Source of the DNA: Pseudomonas silvicola
GTDB lineage: Bacteria > Pseudomonadota > Gammaproteobacteria > Pseudomonadales > Pseudomonadaceae
Assembly: GCF_026651855.1 (NCBI RefSeq)
Contig: NZ_CP093280.1
Span: 2,148,001-2,212,000, forward strand
Direction: 5' to 3'
Length of the DNA stretch: 64,000 nucleotides
The notes below the pieces were generated by a model, which saw nothing but the letters and a program-made list of their open reading frames with translations, made no database searches and was not told the DNA's origin. Position numbers and translations under genes: made by a program. This document shows positions 45,928 through 55,105 of the stretch, in pieces (position 1 is the stretch's first letter; each line of letters starts with the position of its first letter).

Positions 45928-47244
45928 TCAGTCAGTCTCGATGCGCGAGTGCTTGCGGGTGTCCTTCATGAACACGTACACCAGCAGCGAGCAGGCGATA
46001 CAGGCCGTCACGTACCAGTAGTAGCCGCTCTCCATGCCAATGCTCTTGAACCACAGCGCGATGAACTCGGCGGTGCCACCGAAGATCGATACGGTCAGCG
46101 CATAGGGCAGGCCGACGCCCAGGGCGCGGATCTCGGTGGGAAACAGTTCGGCCTTCACTACCGCGTTGATCGAGGTGTAGCCACTGACGATGATCAGCGC
46201 CGCCATGATCAGGAAGAACGCGCCCCACCAGGTTTCAATGGTGTGCAGGGTCGTCAGGATCGGTACCGTGAACAGCGTCCCCAGAACGCCGAAGGCGATC
46301 AGGATGGGCCGCCGGCCGATCTTGTCCGACAAGGCGCCGATCACCGGTTGCAGGCACATGAACAGGAACAGCGTGGCTGCCGAGATCATGGTCGAGTCAG
46401 CCTTGCTCATGCCTACGGTATTGACCAGGTATTTCTGCATGTAGGTGGTGTAGGTGTAGAACGCCAGCGTACCGCCCATGGTCAGGCCAACCACGGTCAG
46501 CAGTTCCTTGGGATGGCGCATCAGGGTGCGCATCAGGCTTTCCTGGGGCTTGTCCTTCTTCTGGGTGAACGAGGCGGTTTCCTCCATGCCCCGGCGCAGC
46601 CACAGGGCCACTACCGCGCACAGGGCACCGATCACGAACGGCACGCGCCAGCCCCAGGCCAGCAGTTGTTCCTCGGTGAGGGTCTGCTGCAGCACGATCA
46701 GCACGGCCAGGGCGATGAGTTGCCCGGAGATCAGCGTCACGTACTGGAAACTGGAAAAGAAACCGCGGCGTTCCCTGGTGGCCATCTCGCTCAGATAGGT
46801 GGCCGAGGTGCCATATTCGCCGCCTACCGACAGGCCCTGCATCAGCCGTGCGATCACCAGCAGAATGGGCGCGCCGACGCCGATGGTTTCATAGCTGGGG
46901 GTAAGGGCAATGACCAGCGAGCCGAAGCACATCAGCAGCACCGAGGCCATCAGCGCCGCCTTGCGGCCCTTGCGGTCGGCGTACAGCCCCATCAGCCAGC
47001 CGCCGATGGGGCGCATCAGAAAGCCCACGGCAAAGATGGCCGCGGTGTTGAGCAATTGCGCAGTGAGGTCGTCCTTGGGAAAGAACACCTGGGCGAAGTA
47101 CAGGGAGAACGCGGCGTACACGTACCAGTCGTACCATTCCACCATGTTGCCTACCGAGCCACTGAAGATCGACTTGAGGCGGTTGGCGGTGGTTTTCGGG
47201 GCGGCCGTGGTTTCGGCCCCCGGGAGGGTTGGGGAGGCTTGCAT
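45928..47244 (-). CDS. kgtP: 2-Oxoglutarate MHS-family transporter
   Basis: The 438-residue MFS protein is closely related to KgtP and to PcaT in this window. It shows GNMVEWYDWYVYAAFSLYFA in helix 1, MRPIGGWLMGLYADRKGRKA in loop 2-3, [20 protein letters not shown] in helices 4-5, and [16 protein letters not shown]. It sits next to a MifS/MifR-type two-component system; in P. aeruginosa MifSR activates an MHS-type 2-oxoglutarate transporter. A sigma54 promoter and upstream inverted repeats precede it, so 2-oxoglutarate uptake under MifR and RpoN control is the likely role. An A-rich Crc-type motif lies in its leader. Confidence 0.88.
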   Translation of the reverse strand: MQASPTLPGAETTAAPKTTANRLKSIFSGSVGNMVEWYDWYVYAAFSLYFAQVFFPKDDLTAQLLNTAAIFAVGFLMRPIGGWLMGLYADRKGRKAALMASVLLMCFGSLVIALTPSYETIGVGAPILLVIARLMQGLSVGGEYGTSATYLSEMATRERRGFFSSFQYVTLISGQLIALAVLIVLQQTLTEEQLLAWGWRVPFVIGALCAVVALWLRRGMEETASFTQKKDKPQESLMRTLMRHPKELLTVVGLTMGGTLAFYTYTTYMQKYLVNTVGMSKADSTMISAATLFLFMCLQPVIGALSDKIGRRPILIAFGVLGTLFTVPILTTLHTIETWWGAFFLIMAALIIVSGYTSINAVVKAELFPTEIRALGVGLPYALTVSIFGGTAEFIALWFKSIGMESGYYWYVTACIACSLLVYVFMKDTRKHSRIETD

Positions 47245-47259
47245 AGTGAGTCCTTCTGG

Positions 47260-47267
47260 TTCTTGTT
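47260..47267 (-). promoter_or_regulatory. Hfq/Crc-type motif in the kgtP leader
   Basis: On the minus strand AACAAGAA is a perfect AAnAAnAA match 15 nt before the start codon, within reach of ribosome binding. Repression by Hfq/Crc is inferred. Confidence 0.5.
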
Positions 47268-47302
47268 GTGCGGCAGCGAACAGCGTGCCTTGGGAAGGGG
47301 TA

Positions 47303-47320
47303 TTGCAGGGCGCGTGCCAA
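47303..47320 (-). promoter_or_regulatory. Sigma54 promoter of kgtP
   Basis: On the minus strand TTGGCACGCGCCCTGCAA matches the -24/-12 consensus TTGGCACG-N4-TTGCAA with one difference. The invariant GG and GC are exactly 10 bp apart. The expected start is about 50 nt before the kgtP ATG. Confidence 0.85.
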
Positions 47321-47362
47321 GGCAGTTGAGCCCGGAACAGAAGGGTTGCGCGTTTACGGTGA

Positions 47363-47410
47363 GCGGGTTTCCGCCTATTAGGCCGTCGGCCGTAAGCGGA
47401 ATTTTGCCGC
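47363..47410. promoter_or_regulatory. Candidate MifR enhancer sites
   Basis: Two inverted repeats with the same ends, GCGGGTTTCCGC (47363-47374) and GCGGAATTTTGCCGC (47396-47410), have centres about 34 bp apart. They lie 50-100 bp upstream of the sigma54 promoter, as expected for an enhancer-binding protein. Confidence 0.55.
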
Positions 47411-48759
47411 TACAGGTCGGGGAGGAAGGCGTCACGCAGCAGGCCGTGGCGCTGCATTTTTTCGTTGAGCGTGCGGCGCGGCAGTTGCAGGTCGGCCATG
47501 ACTGCCTTGATATCGCCCTTGTGCCGGCGCAGGGCCGCCCGCAGGCACTGGGCTTCGAATGCTTCCTGCTGGGCCGCCAGGGAGCCGCTCAGGCTATCGG
47601 CGGGTTCAAGGGCCGGCGCTTCCAGGCCCAGGGCATGGCGCTCGGCGGCGTTGGCCAGTTCGCGCACGTTACCCGGCCAGTCGTGGCTCAATAGCTGGCC
47701 CAGGCGGGCGGCGCTGAGCGGTAGGGGTTCACGGCCCGCGCGCCGGGCGCTGTGCTGGGCGAAATGCTCGAACAGCTGGGGAATGTCTTCGCGACGCTCG
47801 CGCAGGGGCGCCAGTTTCAACTCGGCGACATTGAGGCGGTACGCCAGGTCTTCACGAAAGCGCCCGGCGCGCGCCTCTTCCAGCAGGTCCGGCTTGGTGG
47901 CCGCGATGATGCGCACATCAATGGCAATGCTCTGGTTGGAACCCAGGCGCTCCAGCGTCTGCTCCTGGATGACCCGTAACAGCTTGGCCTGCTGGGCCAG
48001 GGGCAGGCTTTCCACCTCGTCGAGAAACAGCGTGCCGCCGTTGGCATATTCCAGCTTGCCGACGCGCCTGCCCTGGGCGCCGGTGAAGGCCCCGCTTTCG
48101 TGGCCGAACAATTCTGCCTCGAACAAAGCCTCGGGTATGGCGGCGCAGTTGAGGGCGACGAAGGGCTTGTCGGCCCGTGGCCCGCAGTCGTGCAGGCAGC
48201 GCGCTACACGCTCTTTGCCGCTGCCGGTGTCACCGCGTACCAGTACGTTCACCGGTAGCCCGGCCAGGTCGAGGATTTGCCGGCGCAGTTGCCGCATTCC
48301 GGGGGAGGTCCCCAGAAGGTCAGCCTGCAAGCGGTCCTGGTGGCTGGCGCGGGCCTGTAACCGGCGGTTTTCCAGGACCAGGGCGCGTTTATCCAGGGCG
48401 CGGCGCAGGCTGCTCAGCAGCGCTTCAGGGCTGAAGGGCTTCTCCAGAAAGTCATAAGCGCCGCCGTGCATGGCCTCCACCGCCATGGGCACGTCACCGT
48501 GGCCGGTCAGCAGGATCAGCGGCAGCTGGTGGTCGCGGGCCTGTATCTGCGCCAGCAATTGCAGGCCATCGATGCCAGGCATGCGCACGTCGCTCAGCAG
48601 CACGCCCGGAAAATCCGCGGCCAGGTTCGCAAGGCAATCTTCGGCCCGGCCAAAGGCCGTCACCTGAAACCCTGACAGGCTCAGCCATTGGCACATGGCG
48701 TCACGGATGCTGGCTTCATCATCGATGATGACCACCTGCTCCACGGCTGGGTTCAGCAT
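47410..48759 (-). CDS. mifR: Sigma54-dependent response regulator, MifR/DctD type
   Basis: The 449-residue protein has three parts. A receiver domain (residues 8-120) has the phospho-acceptor Asp57 in LLSDVRMPG. An AAA+ sigma54-interaction domain (about 145-370) has Walker A GDTGSGKERVA and the RpoN-contacting loop ESGAFTGAQGR. A C-terminal Fis-type helix-turn-helix has KGDIKAVMADLQLPRRTLNE. The GAFTGA motif is complete, so it should activate RpoN promoters. It overlaps the kinase gene by 7 nt, and its stop lies next to the enhancer-like repeats of kgtP. Confidence 0.92.
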   Translation of the reverse strand: MLNPAVEQVVIIDDEASIRDAMCQWLSLSGFQVTAFGRAEDCLANLAADFPGVLLSDVRMPGIDGLQLLAQIQARDHQLPLILLTGHGDVPMAVEAMHGGAYDFLEKPFSPEALLSSLRRALDKRALVLENRRLQARASHQDRLQADLLGTSPGMRQLRRQILDLAGLPVNVLVRGDTGSGKERVARCLHDCGPRADKPFVALNCAAIPEALFEAELFGHESGAFTGAQGRRVGKLEYANGGTLFLDEVESLPLAQQAKLLRVIQEQTLERLGSNQSIAIDVRIIAATKPDLLEEARAGRFREDLAYRLNVAELKLAPLRERREDIPQLFEHFAQHSARRAGREPLPLSAARLGQLLSHDWPGNVRELANAAERHALGLEAPALEPADSLSGSLAAQQEAFEAQCLRAALRRHKGDIKAVMADLQLPRRTLNEKMQRHGLLRDAFLPDL

Positions 48760-50519
48760 GGCAGTGGCGCCTCGGCGGGCAGTACCACGGTCAGGATCGC
48801 GCCGTTGCCCTGGTTCGCGGCAGTCAGTTGGCCACCGCTTTCGTGGATGATCGCACAGGACACCGCCAACCCCAGCCCCAGGCCTTCACCCACTGGTTTG
48901 GTGGTGAAGAACGGGTCGAACACGGCGTTCAGGTGTTCCGGGGCAATGCCGCCGCCGGTGTCTGCCACTGACAGGCGCCAGCCGCCAGGGTCGCGGTCCA
49001 GGCGTACGTCCAGCTCGCGCAAAGGTTTGTTGCACATGGCATCCAGGGCATTGCGCAGCAGGTTGATCAAGACCTGCTCCAGGCGAATCGCGTCGCCGCG
49101 CACGCAGGCCGGCCGGGTCAGGTGCAGGGTGGTGCAGACCCGCTCCTGGCGTATGCGCGGCTCAAGCAACTGCAGTGCCTGGTCGACCACGTCGGCCAGG
49201 TCCAGCGGTTCGCGCAGGCCTGCCGGGCTTTTGCGCGCGAACGTCTTCAGGTGCCCGGTGAGCGCTGCCATGCGCGTGAGCATCTGCTCCAGCGGCGCCA
49301 GGGCCTGGTAGGCGTCGTCGACGCGGCCGTGGTCCAGCAGCAGGCGCAGGGTGGCCAGTTGCATGCGCTGGGCGGTCAGCGGTTGGTTGATTTCATGGGC
49401 CAGGGCCGCCGACATCTGCCCCAGTGCTGCCAGTTTGGCTGCCTGTACCAGGCCATCCTGGGCGGTGCGCAGGTCGCGGGTGCGCACGTGCACCAGGGCT
49501 TCGAGCTCTTCGCGGCTGCGCTGGCGCATGCGCCCAAGGCGCCAGCGCTGGTACAGAAACAGGCCCAGGAACACCAGGCTCAGCCAGGCGCCCGCGGCGG
49601 CCAGTGCGGCGTTGCGGGCGTCTTCGCTGGCCAGCAGCGGGCGGCGCAGCAGGTGCAGGGTCCAGCCTTCGCTGGCCAGTGGCAGCGACTGCCACAGGTA
49701 CTCGGCCGAGCCGCCAGGGCCGTCCACCAGGGCCAACTGGCTGTTGTCATCGAACTGTTCCAGGGCCTGCGCCGCCAGGGGTGTCAGGGGTTGGCGGTCA
49801 TACTGGCGGGTGCTGCCCAGTTCACTGCGGTCCGCGTCGCTCAAGGCCCTGAGCTGACGGTAGCGCCACCCGGGCTGGTTGGCGATGAACACGATACCGC
49901 GGGCATCGCTGACCAGCAGGGTGTCATCGCCCTGGCGCCATTCGCGCTCCAGTTCGGGGAATTCCAGCTTCACTACCATGGCGCCGAGAAAGTTACCCTT
50001 CTCGTCCCTGACTGCGCTGGACAGGAAGTAGCCAGGCACGCCACTGGTCACGCCCACGGCGTAGAAGCGGCCGCTGCCTTGGCGCCGGGTTTGCAGGAAG
50101 TAGGGGCGGAACCCGTAATTCTGGCCCACGTAACTGGTGGGCAGTTGCCAGTTGCTGGCGGCGACGGCCAGACCGTCGCGGTCCAGCAGTTCGAGGGTGG
50201 AGGACTGGGCGGCGGTGTTGATCTGCTGCAGCTTTCGATTGAGGGTGTCGCGGGTGGTCGCATTGACGGGCCCCTTGAGGGCATCGATCAATTGCGGGTC
50301 CAGGGCCAGCACCACGGGCAGGCTGCGGTAGCGTTCGATCAGGGTGTGCAGCGAGTTGGCGTACAGGCCCAGCTGCTGATGGGCGCGTGCGGCCTCATCG
50401 AGCAGGGCCACGCGTTGCGCATGGCGTACTGCCCACGCGGCCGAGGCCAGGGTGCCAGCCGTGATCAGCAGGGTAATCAAGGGCAGGCGCAGGGCGCGGA
50501 TTGAAAGGCGCATGGGCAT
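48753..50519 (-). CDS. mifS: Sensor histidine kinase, MifS/DctB type
   Basis: From the ATG at 50519 (MPMRLSIRALRLP) the kinase has 588 residues; a second ATG is two codons later. A membrane helix at about 10-30 and another near 310-325 (LSLVFLGLFLYQRW) enclose a periplasmic double-Cache sensor with SYVGQNYGFRPYFLQTRRQG and GVPGYFLSSAVRDEKGN. A coiled coil leads to the H box LGQMSAALAHEINQPLTAQR. The ATPase domain has NLLRNALDAM, SVADTGGGI and GEGLGLGLAVS. The DctB-type sensor fits dicarboxylate or 2-oxoglutarate detection. It is cotranscribed with mifR. Confidence 0.92.
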   Translation of the reverse strand: MPMRLSIRALRLPLITLLITAGTLASAAWAVRHAQRVALLDEAARAHQQLGLYANSLHTLIERYRSLPVVLALDPQLIDALKGPVNATTRDTLNRKLQQINTAAQSSTLELLDRDGLAVAASNWQLPTSYVGQNYGFRPYFLQTRRQGSGRFYAVGVTSGVPGYFLSSAVRDEKGNFLGAMVVKLEFPELEREWRQGDDTLLVSDARGIVFIANQPGWRYRQLRALSDADRSELGSTRQYDRQPLTPLAAQALEQFDDNSQLALVDGPGGSAEYLWQSLPLASEGWTLHLLRRPLLASEDARNAALAAAGAWLSLVFLGLFLYQRWRLGRMRQRSREELEALVHVRTRDLRTAQDGLVQAAKLAALGQMSAALAHEINQPLTAQRMQLATLRLLLDHGRVDDAYQALAPLEQMLTRMAALTGHLKTFARKSPAGLREPLDLADVVDQALQLLEPRIRQERVCTTLHLTRPACVRGDAIRLEQVLINLLRNALDAMCNKPLRELDVRLDRDPGGWRLSVADTGGGIAPEHLNAVFDPFFTTKPVGEGLGLGLAVSCAIIHESGGQLTAANQGNGAILTVVLPAEAPLPC

Positions 50520-50673
50520 CGGCGGTTGGCTGCGGGGGGCAGAACCATAGCATGGCGGATGCTTGGCAGGCCGGCTTGCACATCTTTGGTAATAACGTTT
50601 TTCGAGGGCACCGGCTCTTCCCTCCGAGGGCAGAAGCTCGCCTACCGGACCTGCGCCGTAGTGACTGCCTTGT

Positions 50674-50701
50674 TGTGGGAGCTGGCAAGCCAGCTCCCAC
50701 A
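50674..50701. repeat. REP-type palindrome
   Basis: TGTGGGAGCTGGC (50674-50686) and its exact reverse complement (50689-50701) are separated by AA. GTGGGAGC-type ends are typical of Pseudomonas REP sequences. It lies between the mifS start and the bglX stop. Confidence 0.75.
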
Positions 50702-50733
50702 TCGGTTGCTGCGGCCTCATGGGTTCATGCAGC

Positions 50734-53028
50734 CTAGAGCAGGGTAAAACTCTGCTGTTTGACGTTCTGCGAATCCAGGCCGATCTGTACCTGAAACTCA
50801 CCCGGCTCGGCGGCATACTTGAGCTGCGGGTTGTAGAACTTGAGGTCATCTTCGCTGAGGCTGAATTTCACGACTTTCGCTTCACCCGGCTGCAGCGTGA
50901 CCTTCTCGAAGTTTTTCAACTCCTTGACCGGCCGCGCCATCGACGCCACCACATCGTGCACGTACAACTGCACCACGGTCGCCCCGGCGACCTTGCCGGT
51001 GTTCTTCACGGTCACGCTGGCTTCCACGGTACCGCCCCGTTTCAGGGTGGCGCTGGAAAGGCTGACGTCCGACAGGCTGAAATCGGTATAGCTCAAGCCG
51101 TAACCGAAGTTGTACAGCGGGCCGGTCTCCTCATCGAAATACTGCGAGGTGTAGTTGCCTGGCTGCCCGGGGGTGAACGGCCGGCCAATGGTCAGGTGGT
51201 TGTAGTACACCGGGATCTGCCCCACCGAGCGCGGGAAGCTCACCGGCAATTTGCCCGATGGGTTGTAGTCGCCAAATAGCACGTCGGCGATGGCGTTGCC
51301 GCCCTCGGTGCCGGCGAACCAGGTTTCCAGCATGGCGTCGGCCTGTTGCTGTTCCTGCACCAGCGACAATGGCCGCCCGTTCATCAATACCAGCACCAGG
51401 GGCTTGCCGGTAGCCTTGAGGGCCTTGATCAGCGCCTTCTGGGTTTCCGGCAGCGCCAATGTGGTACGGCTGGCGGACTCATGGGACATGCCCCGTGCCT
51501 CGCCCACCGCGGCAATCACCACGTCGGCTTGCTCGGCGGCCTTCACCGCCTCGGCGATCATCTGCTCGGGTGGCCGCTGATCGATGTGCACTTCCTCGCG
51601 GTCGAAGATAATGCGGTTGAGGAACTCGATGGCGTCCTTGTTGTTGGTGACGTTGGCGCCCTTGGCATAGAGCACCTTGGCCTGGTCGCCCACGGCATTC
51701 TTCAGCCCTTGCAGCAGGGTGATGGATTGCTCGGGGCGGCCGGCCGCCGACCAACTGCCCATCATGTCGATGGGTGCGTCGGCCAGGGGGCCGACCAGGG
51801 CGATGGTGCCGTGCTTTTTCAGTGGCAAGGTCTGGTTGCGGTTTTCCAGCAGGACCATGCTGGTGCGGGCGACCTCGCGGGCGGCCTGGCGGTGCAGGCG
51901 GCTGTCGGCATAAGTGTCGGCCGGGTCATCGACGGCCTTGCCAATCCTGCGGTAGGGGTCCTGGAACAGGCCCAGGTCGTACTTGGTGCCGAGCACCTCG
52001 CGCACGGCGTTGTCGATGTCGGCCTGGGAAACTTCCCCGGACTTGAGCAGCCCCGGCAGTTCCTTGCCATACACCTGGTCGTTCATGCTCATGTCGATGC
52101 CGGCCTTGATCGCCAGCCTGGCGGCGTCGCGGTCATCGCGGGCCACGCCGTGCTTGATCAATTCATGAATGGCGCCGTGGTCGCTGATGGTCACGCCCTT
52201 GAAGCCCCAGTCCTTGCGCAGCAGATCCTGCATCAGCCAAGTGTTGGAGGTGGCGGGCACGCCATTGATGGAGTTCAGCGCCACCATCACGCCCCCCGCA
52301 CCGGCATCGATCGCGGCGCGGTAGGGCGGCAGGTAATCCTGGTACATGCGCGTGGGGCTCATGTCCACGGTGTTGTAGTCCCGGCCGCCCTCCACACCGC
52401 CGTACAGGGCGAAATGCTTGACCGCGGCCATCAGGCTGTCCGGGGCGGCGACATTGGCACCCTGGTAGCCCTTGACCATTACCTTGGCGATGCGCGACAC
52501 CAGGTAGGTATCTTCACCGAAGCCTTCGCTGGTGCGGCCCCAGCGAGGGTCGCGGGCGATGTCCACCATCGGGCCATAGGTCATGTCGATGCCGTCGGCC
52601 GCGGCCTCGGCTGCCGCGGTGCGCGCCGACAAGGCGATCGCGTTCATGTCCCAGCTGGAGGCCAGGGCCAGGCTGATGGGGAATATGGTGCGGTGGCCAT
52701 GGATCACGTCATAGGCGAAGAACATCGGGATCTTCAGCCGGCTGCGCTGCATGGCGGCGTCCTGCATGGGCCGGTTCTCGGCACGCGTCACCGAGTTGAA
52801 CGTGCCGCCGATGTGCCCGGCGGCGATCTCGTCGCGGATCTGCTCGTGGGTCATTTCCGGGCCGATGGAGATCAGCCGCAGTTGGCCGATCTTCTCGTCC
52901 AGCGTCATCTGCTTCATCAGGTGGTCGATGAAGGCTTCCTTGGTTTTGAGCGGGGCGGGCGCAGTAGCGGCCATCGCCGGTTGAAAGGCCAGGCTTGCAA
53001 ACAGGCCCAGCAAACACAGCTTCTTCAT
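50734..53028 (-). CDS. bglX: Periplasmic beta-glucosidase (GH3)
   Basis: BglX hydrolyses beta-glucosides and oligosaccharides in the periplasm. From the ATG at 53028 it has 764 residues, with a signal peptide (MKKLCLLGLFASLAFQPAMA). The GH3 N-terminal barrel contains DPRWGRTSEGFGEDTYLVSR and the nucleophile Asp in GFKGVTISDHGAIHEL. The second GH3 domain begins RTSMVLLENRNQTLPLKKHG and contains VGEARGMSHESASRTTLALP. A fibronectin III-like domain closes the protein. The length equals that of E. coli BglX. It is transcribed alone. Confidence 0.95.
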   Translation of the reverse strand: MKKLCLLGLFASLAFQPAMAATAPAPLKTKEAFIDHLMKQMTLDEKIGQLRLISIGPEMTHEQIRDEIAAGHIGGTFNSVTRAENRPMQDAAMQRSRLKIPMFFAYDVIHGHRTIFPISLALASSWDMNAIALSARTAAAEAAADGIDMTYGPMVDIARDPRWGRTSEGFGEDTYLVSRIAKVMVKGYQGANVAAPDSLMAAVKHFALYGGVEGGRDYNTVDMSPTRMYQDYLPPYRAAIDAGAGGVMVALNSINGVPATSNTWLMQDLLRKDWGFKGVTISDHGAIHELIKHGVARDDRDAARLAIKAGIDMSMNDQVYGKELPGLLKSGEVSQADIDNAVREVLGTKYDLGLFQDPYRRIGKAVDDPADTYADSRLHRQAAREVARTSMVLLENRNQTLPLKKHGTIALVGPLADAPIDMMGSWSAAGRPEQSITLLQGLKNAVGDQAKVLYAKGANVTNNKDAIEFLNRIIFDREEVHIDQRPPEQMIAEAVKAAEQADVVIAAVGEARGMSHESASRTTLALPETQKALIKALKATGKPLVLVLMNGRPLSLVQEQQQADAMLETWFAGTEGGNAIADVLFGDYNPSGKLPVSFPRSVGQIPVYYNHLTIGRPFTPGQPGNYTSQYFDEETGPLYNFGYGLSYTDFSLSDVSLSSATLKRGGTVEASVTVKNTGKVAGATVVQLYVHDVVASMARPVKELKNFEKVTLQPGEAKVVKFSLSEDDLKFYNPQLKYAAEPGEFQVQIGLDSQNVKQQSFTLL

Positions 53029-53471
53029 GAATTGCTCTCGTATGGCGTGCAACGGTTCGCGGGGGAACAGGCCTGCCTAAGTAAGGTGGAACGAATATTT
53101 TTGTAATGTGCGCGCCTCTTTTAGCCCATCGGGCAGCGGCAATCCACCATTGTTTTTCCTGGCGAGGGCTTTGGGGCGGTGCTGCCAGTCCTGTGCAACG
53201 GCAGAATCACCGTAGGAAACGTTTGATGTTACTGCTTATTAAAGTGCGAATTAACTTACCGTCCTACAGTTGAAAGAGTAGGAAGTTGTGGGTGGTTTCT
53301 TACGTTGCTGTAAGCGTGTTCCTGTATTTTTGTTAGTCAATAGCCGTTTTCTCCTCGGCCGGTTTTCAATTGTTTCCAATGGTTGTTTTTCGCAGTGTGC
53401 TTATTTACCGTGTGGGCTCGTCGTGGTGCCTGCACCCCGGCGCACACGCACTGTCGCGCAGGTACGAGACC
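53029..53471. other. Upstream region of bglX and the small LuxR-type gene
   Basis: The 443-bp gap is AT-rich from about 53215 to 53400 and contains a short inverted repeat, CTTAC-N6-GTAAG, near 53302-53317. I see no gene or RNA. Low GC here may reflect MvaT-silenced or acquired DNA. Confidence 0.35.
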
Positions 53472-53723
53472 ATGCATTTGACCCCCCGAGAGAAGGAGGT
53501 ACTGGACCTCTTGCTATCTGGCCGCACCAATAAGGAGATTGCCGAGTTGATGTGTATCAGTACTTTCACCGTACGTGACCATGTATCGACTTTATTGCGC
53601 AAGGGCCGCGCCCGGAATCGGATGGAGTTGTCTTCTTCACGCCTGTTGCCCGCCTGGGTGGACATGACCCTGATGGAAGACGCGATGGCGTCGCCTCGCT
53701 GTGACGCGTGGCCAGCTCGATAA
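53472..53723 (+). CDS. Very small LuxR-type helix-turn-helix protein
   Basis: From the ATG at 53472 the protein has 83 residues. It consists almost only of a LuxR/NarL-type DNA-binding domain: LTPREKEVLDLLLSGRTNKE, then IAELMCISTFTVRDHVSTLL, then RKGRARNRMEL. No receiver or autoinducer domain precedes it in frame; longer starts (from 53370) add 34 residues without homology or ribosome-binding site. The tail is unusual and may be degenerate. It could be a stand-alone regulator or a remnant of a larger one. It lies after an AT-rich region, which hints at acquisition. Confidence 0.65.
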   Translation: MHLTPREKEVLDLLLSGRTNKEIAELMCISTFTVRDHVSTLLRKGRARNRMELSSSRLLPAWVDMTLMEDAMASPRCDAWPAR

Positions 53724-53820
53724 CCTGAAATAACCCTGTGCCCTGGCGGCCCAAGCCCCGTAAAATGCGCGCACTTCCTTCTTTCCTGGCGTGCGCGTGC
53801 ATGCCCGAGGCTTTTGTTCC

Positions 53821-55029
53821 ATGTCTGCCACTGCCGCCACCCGTGGGTCCGACCCACGCGCCACCTTCCTTGAACTGCTGGGTACCAGCCTGGCGCAGAA
53901 CGCCCTGGTCAAACTGGTGCTGGCCCGCTACGTTGGTGAAGAACCGCAACTGCAGCGGGTGATCATCAAGCCGGTGGTGGTCAAGGAACAGCCATGCCTG
54001 AGCTTCGTGTACCGCTACCAGACCCGTGACATCACCAAGAACCTGCCGCTGGCCGAAGCTCAGGCAGCCATCGCCGACCTGCTGCCCGAAAGCTTCAAGA
54101 ACGCGCACCTGCTGACCCTCACCGACGAGGTGCAGCTGGAGTTCAGCAAGAAGAACAAGGCCATGCTGCACCGCAACGCCGCACAGCAGCCGCGCCAGGC
54201 CGCCTCGGCTGAACATGACCGCGAGAAGAAGCGCTACCTGGAGTTGACCCGGCCGTTCCTGGTGGACCTGGGCGTGACCAACAAGCAGCACGAGCTGATC
54301 CCGGCCATGTCGCGCAAGTGGAAGCAGATCAACAAATTCATCGAGGTGTTTTCCCACGCTTTCGGTGGTGCCCCCATTGCCGCAGGTCAGGCCGTGCGTG
54401 TGGCCGACTTCGGTTCGGGCAAAGGCTATCTGACCTTCGCCATCCACGATTACCTGCGCAATACCCTGGCCCGTGAGGCGCAGGTCACCGGCGTGGAGTT
54501 GCGCGAAGACATGGTTACCTTGTGCAACACCGCGGCCGCGCGCCTGGAGCACCCGGGGCTGGTGTTCGAACAGGGCGATGTGCGCACCGTGGTGCCCAGC
54601 GCCATTGACGTGATGATTGCCCTGCACGCCTGCGATATCGCCACCGATTACGCCATTCATACCGGTATTCGCACCGGCGCGGCGATCATCATGTGCTCCC
54701 CGTGCTGCCATAAGCAGATCCGTTTGCAAATCCAGAGCCCGGGGCTGCTCAAGCCGATGCTGCAGTATGGGCTGCACCTGGGCCAGCAGGCCGAGATGGT
54801 GACCGACAGCTTGCGCGCGCTGTACCTGGAAGCCTGTGGCTACGACACCAAGGTATTCGAGTTCATTTCCCTGGAGCACACGAACAAAAACAAGATGATT
54901 CTGGCGGTCAAGCGCGCCGAGCCTCAGGACCCGCGAGCGCTGCTGGAAAAGATCGAGGCGCTCAAGGCGTTCTATGCCATCCAGGAACACTGCCTGGAAA
55001 CCCTGCTCAAGGCCGACGGGCTGATCTGA
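53821..55029 (+). CDS. SAM-dependent methyltransferase (Methyltransf_32-like)
   Basis: From the ATG at 53821 (MSATAATRGSDPRATFLELL), with GAGG upstream, the protein has 402 residues. The N-terminal about 150 residues form an accessory domain. The class I methyltransferase domain begins RVADFGSGKGYLTFAIHDYL (motif I, near 195), with VTGVELREDMVTLCNTAAAR and VMIALHACDIATDYAIHTGI. CSPCCHKQIRLQIQSP carries a Cys pair seen in this subgroup. The substrate is unknown; related proteins include RNA- and protein-modifying enzymes. It is a single gene, convergent with the DUF4917 gene. Confidence 0.85.
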   Translation: MSATAATRGSDPRATFLELLGTSLAQNALVKLVLARYVGEEPQLQRVIIKPVVVKEQPCLSFVYRYQTRDITKNLPLAEAQAAIADLLPESFKNAHLLTLTDEVQLEFSKKNKAMLHRNAAQQPRQAASAEHDREKKRYLELTRPFLVDLGVTNKQHELIPAMSRKWKQINKFIEVFSHAFGGAPIAAGQAVRVADFGSGKGYLTFAIHDYLRNTLAREAQVTGVELREDMVTLCNTAAARLEHPGLVFEQGDVRTVVPSAIDVMIALHACDIATDYAIHTGIRTGAAIIMCSPCCHKQIRLQIQSPGLLKPMLQYGLHLGQQAEMVTDSLRALYLEACGYDTKVFEFISLEHTNKNKMILAVKRAEPQDPRALLEKIEALKAFYAIQEHCLETLLKADGLI

Positions 55030-55105
55030 ATCAGATGATTCCGACAGCCTGGTAGGACGGGTCTATTTTGCCGTCCTCGTCCAGGCGTGCCGGTCGGCCA
55101 GGGGT

